Origin: Oleiagrimonas sp963817755
GTDB lineage: Bacteria; Pseudomonadota; Gammaproteobacteria; Xanthomonadales; Rhodanobacteraceae
Assembly: GCA_963817755.1 (NCBI GenBank)
Contig: CAWFPB010000003.1
Span: forward strand, 558,001-622,000
Reading direction: 5' to 3'
DNA length: 64,000 bases
Shown here: in pieces, positions 59,128 through 64,000 of the stretch
Layout: every line of letters starts with the position of its first letter
How positions within the stretch are numbered: the stretch's first letter is position 1
Translations under genes and position numbers: made by a program
Notes under the pieces: model-generated
Seen by the model: only the letters and a program-made list of their open reading frames with translations
Told to the model about the DNA's origin: nothing
Databases searched by the model: none

Positions 59128-59946
59128 ATGCACTGGAATCCCGCCGTCGGCATTCCGCTATTGATCATCGGCCTGGTGGTGATCGCCCTGATCTGGCTGT
59201 TCGGACAGCCGCGCAAGCCGGGGCAGGGACGACGACAGTCGGTGCAGACGGATGAACGTCCCGCGCGACGCGAACCGACCCTGGGCCACTCCGGAGAAGA
59301 TGATGCGCCGGCGATGACCGAGGATCGGCCGGACGTACCTGCCGCGCCAACGCACGAGCCCGTGCAGGCGTCCTTCCTGGATGAGCCCGTTGCGACGACT
59401 GGAGACGCCGTTGCCGCATCACCGCCCTACGGACCACCCGCTCAGGCGGTATCACCGGCGATGCCGCCTTCGAACGTCGGCATTCGTCCGGACGAAATGC
59501 CCGTGGAGCGCATCGTGGCACTCAATGTGGTGGCTCCCGGTACGGAGCGCTTCGAGGGCGCCGACCTGGTGGTCGCGGCCGACAAGGCCGGACTCGAATT
59601 CGGTCACAAGGGCATTTTTCATCGTTTGCTCGAGGGCAAGCCGGAAAAGGGCCCGGTGTTCAGCGTGGCGAACATGCTGCAGCCGGGCAGTTTCGACCTG
59701 AGCCGGGTCGCGGAACTATCGACCACCGGCCTGAGTTTCTTCATGACCCTGCCGGGACCGATACCTGCACTCGATGCCTGGGATGCCATGCTGCCGACCG
59801 CGCAGCGCATGGCCGAACTGCTCGGCGGACAGGTCCTCGACGCCGAGCACAACGCCCTGGGACGCCAGCGCATCGCGCACATCCGTGACGAACTGCGCGT
59901 CTGGGACCGCACCCATCAGGGGACGTCGGTCGGCTTCGATTCCTGA
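59128..59946 (+). CDS. zipA: Cell division protein ZipA
   Basis: A 272-aa inner-membrane tether of FtsZ. A single N-terminal helix (PAVGIPLLIIGLVVIALIWL, about 5-24), a Pro/Ala/Asp-rich linker (about 30-122) and the C-terminal FtsZ-binding domain (about 128-265: VERIVALNVVAPGTERFEGA, GPVFSVANMLQPGSFDLSRV, GLSFFMTLPGPIPALDAWDA). ATG 59128 follows GGAGTAGGGC. The smc-zipA order is typical; the expected next gene ligA is absent. Confidence 0.92.
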   Translation: MHWNPAVGIPLLIIGLVVIALIWLFGQPRKPGQGRRQSVQTDERPARREPTLGHSGEDDAPAMTEDRPDVPAAPTHEPVQASFLDEPVATTGDAVAASPPYGPPAQAVSPAMPPSNVGIRPDEMPVERIVALNVVAPGTERFEGADLVVAADKAGLEFGHKGIFHRLLEGKPEKGPVFSVANMLQPGSFDLSRVAELSTTGLSFFMTLPGPIPALDAWDAMLPTAQRMAELLGGQVLDAEHNALGRQRIAHIRDELRVWDRTHQGTSVGFDS

Positions 59947-60329
59947 AACGGACGAACCTCGTTCCAGGCCAATGGCCGTGCGCGCCCGTTCGACGAGTCC
60001 GTGCATGACCTGTTCGCGCGGCAGGCCCGAAAAATCGTCCCGTGCCGGCCCCGGCACTGACGATGACGTTGCAAAAGCCGGGGGTTGCGGTCCCCGGACT
60101 TCGAACTTCGTCGCCCGCCTGCAGCAAGTCCAGGTGCAAGAGGGTGCCGTTCTCCGGAAGCTTGTCCATGTATCGCATGCCTTGTGCGGCGCGACCGAAC
60201 CGTGCGTGCAGGTCATGCCTGGAAATGGACGCTCGGGCACCACGGGGGACTCCGGGGCTCCAGCACGTCACGCCCGCAAGGGGGCATCGCAAGCTAGAAT
60301 GCCGTCCGTTGCCCGAAACCGGAGACCCC
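59947..60329. other. 383-bp gap after zipA; possible gene remnant on the minus strand
   Basis: No intact gene. On the minus strand a coding-like stretch starts near 60215 (HDLHARFGRAAQGMRYMDKL, then PENGTLLHLDLLQAGDEV) and, after an apparent frame change near 60040, continues as FSGLPREQVMHGLVERARTA, stopping near the zipA end. The codon pattern suggests a decayed gene, but I recognise no family. The right end contains the cmk leader. Confidence 0.4.
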
Positions 60330-61013
60330 ATGCCTGCCAGGACCCACGTACCCGTACTGACGATCGACGGCCCCTCGGGCTCGGGCAAGGGAACCGTCAG
60401 CCTGCGGGTGGCCGAGCAACTGGGCTGGCATCTGCTCGATTCCGGTGCCCTGTATCGTGCGGTCGGCTACGCCGCCTCGATGGCCGACGTGGATCTTTCC
60501 GATGCCGGGGCCGTCACGCGGTGTGCGCAGTCGGCGAAGATCCGTTTCCTGCCCAGCGCCGACGGTGGAGAGGCCCGGGTGTGGGTCAACGGGGTGGACG
60601 CGACCGCGGATATCCGTACCGAAACCTGTGGCGCCGCGGCTTCCGCGGTGGCTGCGATTCCGGATGTCCGTGCAGCCCTGAAGGCCAAGCAGCTGGCCTT
60701 CCGCAAGCCGCCGGGACTGGTGGCCGACGGCCGGGACATGGGCACGGTGATCTTCCCGGATGCTCGCTTCAAGGTATTCCTCACGGCCAGTGCCGAGGAA
60801 CGAGCGAAAAGACGATATAAGCAGTTGAAGGAAAAGGGGCTCAGCGTTACAATTTCGGGTCTGCAACGCGAGATCGAGGCGCGGGATGAACGCGACGCCA
60901 GTCGCCCCGTGGCTCCGCTCAGGCCCGCCGAAGGCGCCCTGCTTGTCGATTCGACCGGTATGGGCATCGATGAGGTCGTTGCATGCGTGATCGCCCTGGT
61001 CCGGCCGGATTGA
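60330..61013 (+). CDS. cmk: Cytidylate kinase
   Basis: A 227-aa P-loop kinase making (d)CDP from (d)CMP. The P-loop is TIDGPSGSGKGTVSLRVAEQ (about 10-29); LLDSGALYRAVGY binds the nucleotide; GLVADGRDMGTVIFPDARFK and FLTASAEERAKRRYKQLKEK carry the later motifs. ATG 60330 follows GGAGACCCC. Upstream of rpsA, the conserved cmk-rpsA-ihfB order. Confidence 0.95.
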   Translation: MPARTHVPVLTIDGPSGSGKGTVSLRVAEQLGWHLLDSGALYRAVGYAASMADVDLSDAGAVTRCAQSAKIRFLPSADGGEARVWVNGVDATADIRTETCGAAASAVAAIPDVRAALKAKQLAFRKPPGLVADGRDMGTVIFPDARFKVFLTASAEERAKRRYKQLKEKGLSVTISGLQREIEARDERDASRPVAPLRPAEGALLVDSTGMGIDEVVACVIALVRPD

Positions 61014-61103
61014 ATCCCGGTCCCCGGGGCAAACAGGGCTCGGGGGATGATTCGCGGACTTGCCCGCAAGATCCGTTCACATCGTTCGATGCCCACACTG
61101 GTG

Positions 61104-61145
61104 CCCGCGCTGCGGCGCGGGAAATGCAAACGGTGCCACGGCACC
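61104..61145 (+). promoter_or_regulatory. Structured leader of rpsA
   Basis: Two hairpins in the 232-nt cmk-rpsA gap: CCCGCGC-TGCG-GCGCGGG (61104-61121, the final G shared with the next run) and GGTGCC-AC-GGCACC (61132-61145). E. coli S1 represses its own mRNA through a structured leader, so a similar role is possible. No promoter could be named with confidence. Confidence 0.4.
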
Positions 61146-61245
61146 CATGACAGGCGGGTCGTTGCCACCGCAGCCGGCAGTGCAGGACGCTGCGGCACAC
61201 ACAACGCATGCGGACAACGGCCTTTACCCTTCTTACGGAAATCAC

Positions 61246-62925
61246 ATGACTGAAAGTTTCGCTGAACTGTTCGAACAGAGTGAACAGACCCTCGCCCGAC
61301 TCAAGCCCGGTTCCATCGTCTCCGGCATCGTGGTCGAGGTCCGTCCCGACGTGGTCGTCATCAACGCCGGCCTGAAGAGCGAAGGCATCGTCCCGATCGA
61401 GCAGTTCAAGAACGAAGACGGCGACCTCGAGGTCGAGGTCGGCGACGAGGTCAAGGTCGCCCTGGAAGCCCTGGAAGACGGCTTCGGCGAGACCAAGCTC
61501 TCGCGCGAGAAGGCCAAGCGTTCCATGGTCTGGGACGATCTGGAGGAGACCTTCGACAAGGACGAGATCGTCACCGGCAAGATCTCCGGCAAGGTCAAGG
61601 GCGGCTTCACCGTCGACATCCGCGACGTGCGCGCCTTCCTGCCCGGTTCGCTGGTCGACGTGCGTCCCGTGCGCGATCCGAGCTACCTCGAGGGCAAGGA
61701 CCTCGAGTTCAAGATCATCAAGCTGGACCGTCGCCGCAACAACCTCGTGGTCAGCCGCCGCGCGGTGGTCGAGAGCGAGTACTCCGAGGAGCGCGAGAAG
61801 CTGCTCGAGCGCCTGACCGAGGGCGCGATCGTGCACGGCGTGGTCAAGAACCTCACCGACTACGGCGCGTTCGTGGACCTGGGCGGCATCGACGGCCTGC
61901 TGCACATCACCGACATGGCCTGGAAGCGCGTGCGCCATCCGTCCGAGGTGGTCAACGTCGGCGACGAGCTGGACGTGCGCGTGCTCAAGTTCGACCGCGA
62001 GCGTAACCGCGTGTCGCTGGGTCTGAAGCAGCTGGGCGACGACCCGTGGGTCAACATCTCCCGCCGCTACCCGGTCTCCAGCCGCCTGTTCGGCAAGGTC
62101 TCCAACGTCACCGATTACGGCTGCTTCGTCGAGATCGAGCCGGGCGTGGAAGGCCTGGTGCACGTGTCCGAGATGGACTGGACCAACAAGAACGTCAACC
62201 CGGCCAAGGTCGTGCAGGTCAGCGACGAGGTCGAGGTCATGGTCCTGGACGTCGACGAGGAGCGTCGCCGCATCTCGCTGGGCATCAAGCAGACCCAGTC
62301 CAATCCGTGGGAAGCCTTCGCCGCCATGCACAAGAAGGGCGACAAGGTCTCCGGCGGCATCAAGTCGATCACCGACTTCGGCATCTTCGTGGGCCTGGAA
62401 GGCGGTATCGACGGCCTGGTGCACCTGTCCGATATTTCCTGGCAGGCATCGGGTGAGGACCTGATCCGCGACTTCAAGAAGGGCGAGGAAGTCGAGGCGG
62501 TGGTGCTGGCGGTCGACCCCGAGCGCGAGCGCATCAGCCTGGGCATCAAGCAGATGGAGCAGGATCCGTTCGGCCAGTTCATGGCCAACCATCCGCGTGG
62601 CAGCATGGTCACGGGCACCGTCAAGGAAGTCGACGCCAAGGGTGCCGTGGTGGACCTGGGCGACGGCGTGGAGGCCTACCTGCGCGCCAACGATATCGCC
62701 AAGGAGCGCATCGAGGACGCCACCCAGCACCTGAAGGTCGGCGACGAGGTCGAGGCCCGCTTCACCGGCATGGATCGTCGTGGCCGCATGCTGCAGATCT
62801 CCATCCGGGCCAAGGACGAAGCCGAGCTGAAGGAAACCCTGGCCGACTACCAGGGATCGCAGGGCAGCACCACCAAACTGGGTGCCCTGTTGCAGGAGCA
62901 GATGAACAAGCCCGATTCCGAGTAA
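61246..62925 (+). CDS. rpsA: 30S ribosomal protein S1
   Basis: A 559-aa mRNA-binding ribosomal protein with six S1 domains beginning at about residues 20, 105, 190, 275, 362 and 449 (examples: GAIVHGVVKNLTDYGAFVDL and GDKVSGGIKSITDFGIFVGL), the standard six-repeat form. ATG 61246 gives MTESFAELFEQSE; the upstream frame has no similarity. Followed by a 12-bp perfect hairpin and then ihfB. Confidence 0.97.
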   Translation: MTESFAELFEQSEQTLARLKPGSIVSGIVVEVRPDVVVINAGLKSEGIVPIEQFKNEDGDLEVEVGDEVKVALEALEDGFGETKLSREKAKRSMVWDDLEETFDKDEIVTGKISGKVKGGFTVDIRDVRAFLPGSLVDVRPVRDPSYLEGKDLEFKIIKLDRRRNNLVVSRRAVVESEYSEEREKLLERLTEGAIVHGVVKNLTDYGAFVDLGGIDGLLHITDMAWKRVRHPSEVVNVGDELDVRVLKFDRERNRVSLGLKQLGDDPWVNISRRYPVSSRLFGKVSNVTDYGCFVEIEPGVEGLVHVSEMDWTNKNVNPAKVVQVSDEVEVMVLDVDEERRRISLGIKQTQSNPWEAFAAMHKKGDKVSGGIKSITDFGIFVGLEGGIDGLVHLSDISWQASGEDLIRDFKKGEEVEAVVLAVDPERERISLGIKQMEQDPFGQFMANHPRGSMVTGTVKEVDAKGAVVDLGDGVEAYLRANDIAKERIEDATQHLKVGDEVEARFTGMDRRGRMLQISIRAKDEAELKETLADYQGSQGSTTKLGALLQEQMNKPDSE

Positions 62926-62934
62926 GGAAGCGGT

Positions 62935-62990
62935 GTGCGGGACGGCTTGTGCCGTCCCGCACGGTCTTGTTGAGGAATATGGGGTATTCC
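62935..62990 (+). terminator. Two hairpins after rpsA
   Basis: GTGCGGGACGGC (62935-62946) and its exact complement 62951-62962 form a 12-bp stem with a 4-nt loop; a second small hairpin GGAATA-TGGGG-TATTCC follows at 62974-62990. No long T-run, so termination may be partial, allowing readthrough to ihfB. Confidence 0.55.
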
Positions 62991-63098
62991 TAGCGTGGCG
63001 TTGCAGACAAGTGGCACCACGTCAGGGGGAAGCAAGCAACCACGGCACGGCTTGACAGGGGAGCTGTACGGTCTGTGCACCAGGGAACTGCGGGTACC

Positions 63099-63389
63099 AT
63101 GACCAAATCCGAATTGATCGAAGCACTGGCACGCGGACAGACGCACCTTGCCTACAGCGACGTGGAGATGTCCGTGAAGGGTCTGCTCGAGCAGATGAGC
63201 CGTGCACTGGCCGAAGGCGACCGCATCGAAATCCGCGGCTTCGGCAGTTTTTCATTGCACTTCCGGCCGCCGCGCATGGGGCGCAATCCGAAGACCGGGG
63301 AAGCCGTGGCGCTTCCGGGCAAGCACGTCCCGCACTTCAAGCCCGGCAAGGAATTGCGCGAGCGGGTCAACAACGGCACCAAGGAGTAA
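63099..63389 (+). CDS. ihfB: Integration host factor subunit beta
   Basis: A 96-aa DNA-bending protein of the HU/IHF family, partner of IHF alpha. TKSELIEALARGQTHLAYSD, the beta-arm RPPRMGRNPKTGEAVALPGK with the DNA-intercalating Pro in RNPKTG, and VPHFKPGKELRERVN. I chose ATG 63099 rather than 63075 because MTKSELIE is the universal start. A TTGACA (63052-63057) lies upstream, without a good -10. Confidence 0.96.
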   Translation: MTKSELIEALARGQTHLAYSDVEMSVKGLLEQMSRALAEGDRIEIRGFGSFSLHFRPPRMGRNPKTGEAVALPGKHVPHFKPGKELRERVNNGTKE

Positions 63390-63453
63390 CCCGGCGCCCT
63401 CGAATTCCCCGCAACCTGTGCGAGGCAGCGCCAATCGGGTAAAGTCACTGCGC

Positions 63454-63711
63454 ATGCGCATCCTGATTCTCGTACTGCTGGTTGTATGCGTGGCCGCAGG
63501 GGTCGTCTTCGGCGCCCTGAATGCCGGTCTCGTCCCGTTCGATTTCGGTTTTGCCCGCCTGGATCTACCCAAGGGCGCAGCGTTGCTGGCCGCCCTGGTC
63601 CTTGGTTGGCTGCTCGGTGGCCTCACCGCGTGGTGGGGCATGCGCTCGAGCCGGTCGCATGAGCGCCGGGCGCGCTTGCGGCGTGGGCACAAGGACGCCA
63701 GGAACGCATGA
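63454..63711 (+). CDS. lapA: LapA domain protein (lipopolysaccharide assembly protein A)
   Basis: An 85-aa membrane protein with two hydrophobic helices (about 2-20 and 38-60) and an Arg-rich tail, the LapA/YciS layout (GALNAGLVPFDFGFARLDLP between the helices). In E. coli LapA works with LapB in control of LPS synthesis through LpxC turnover. Its stop overlaps the lapB start (ATGA, 63708-63711). Confidence 0.85.
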   Translation: MRILILVLLVVCVAAGVVFGALNAGLVPFDFGFARLDLPKGAALLAALVLGWLLGGLTAWWGMRSSRSHERRARLRRGHKDARNA

Positions 63712-64000
63712 ACCCGATCTACCTGTTGTTGTGCGCACTTCTGCCGGTGGCCTTCCTGAGCGGCTGGTGGATCGCGCGACGCACCGGTTCGCGCCGCTCG
63801 GGCGCCGAACGCCATGCGCTGTCCTCGGACTATTTCCGCGGACTGAACTACCTGCTCAACGAAGAACAGGACAAGGCCATCGAGGTCTTCCTGCGCCTGG
63901 CCGAGTACAACCGCGACACGGTCGAGACGCATCTGGCGCTGGGCAACCTTTTCCGGCGCCGAGGCGAGGTCGATCGTGCCATCCGCGTGCACCAGCACCT
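63708..64000 (+). CDS. lapB: Lipopolysaccharide assembly protein B (5' part)
   Basis: The first 97 codons; the gene runs off the window. N-terminal membrane anchor (NPIYLLLCALLPVAFLSGWW), a basic stretch, and the beginning of TPR repeats (DYFRGLNYLLNEEQDKAIEV, FLRLAEYNRDTVETHLALGN). LapB/YciM couples LPS assembly with LpxC degradation by FtsH; the C-terminal rubredoxin-like site is outside the window. Coupled to lapA by a 4-nt overlap. Confidence 0.92.
   Translation, partial: MNPIYLLLCALLPVAFLSGWWIARRTGSRRSGAERHALSSDYFRGLNYLLNEEQDKAIEVFLRLAEYNRDTVETHLALGNLFRRRGEVDRAIRVHQH

Noticed and set aside
63052..63080. TTGACA upstream of ihfB as a promoter
   Set aside because: No acceptable -10 at 16-18 bp, so not listed as a separate feature.

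Overview
The window is a contiguous stretch of GC-rich, gene-dense core chromosome from a gammaproteobacterium. I place it in the Xanthomonadales/Lysobacterales, most likely Rhodanobacteraceae. The grounds are the order nuoN - initiator tRNA - rimP-nusA-infB-rbfA-truB-rpsO-pnp, the protein sequences, a Fur with no cysteines, Type IV pilus PilH, and intergenic GGGATTCGGG/GGGAATGGG-type repeats common in that group. The genus cannot be fixed from sequence alone. There is no prophage, insertion sequence or CRISPR array.

Layout. 1-6093: the distal end of the complex I operon (3' end of nuoI, then nuoJKLMN). 6100-15500: initiator tRNA metY with its own promoter, two successive intrinsic terminators, then the transcription/translation operon rimP-nusA-infB-rbfA-truB-rpsO-pnp. 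15574-19800: mtnA, a GtrA-family membrane protein and gyrA. 19859-22400: a peroxiredoxin, a sigma32-type heat-shock pair (hsp20, cbpA) and pilH. 22536-29251 (minus): a YhdH-type reductase, then the 2-oxoglutarate dehydrogenase genes sucA-sucB-lpd. 29424-33367 (minus): GNAT protein, ribosomal oxygenase roxA, a VOC protein and purB. 33544-36741: an Anbu cluster (ATP-grasp, alpha-E, proteasome-like Anbu). 36805-38193: fumC. 38290-41442 (minus): an autoregulated YtrA-type ABC operon led by a small exported protein. 41671-44895: a large exported BNR/VPS10-like protein. 44974-47637: tmRNA, smpB, ratA-ratB, bamE and fur. 47690-50270: a candidate regulatory RNA and a divergent MASE1-kinase/NarL-type two-component pair. 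50302-54664: a STAS protein, prfB with its programmed frameshift, an exported unknown and lysS. 54762-59946: yciI, bolA, smc and zipA. 60330-64000: cmk, rpsA, ihfB, lapA and the start of lapB.

The genes mostly serve respiration and the TCA cycle (nuo, suc, lpd, fumC), RNA and protein synthesis, DNA topology and segregation (gyrA, smc, ihfB), and envelope assembly (zipA, bamE, lapAB). The most interesting item is a 200-nt non-coding block between fur and the kinase gene. It folds on the minus strand into about eight hairpins, four presenting GGA in the loop, and ends in an intrinsic terminator. That is the architecture of a CsrA/RsmA-sequestering RNA, and it sits beside a NarL-type two-component system. 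Other items worth a look are the YtrA operon with a palindromic operator over its promoter, 15-bp perfect inverted repeats at the nuoN and sucB 3' ends, an Anbu cluster without its usual transglutaminase gene, and zipA without ligA.
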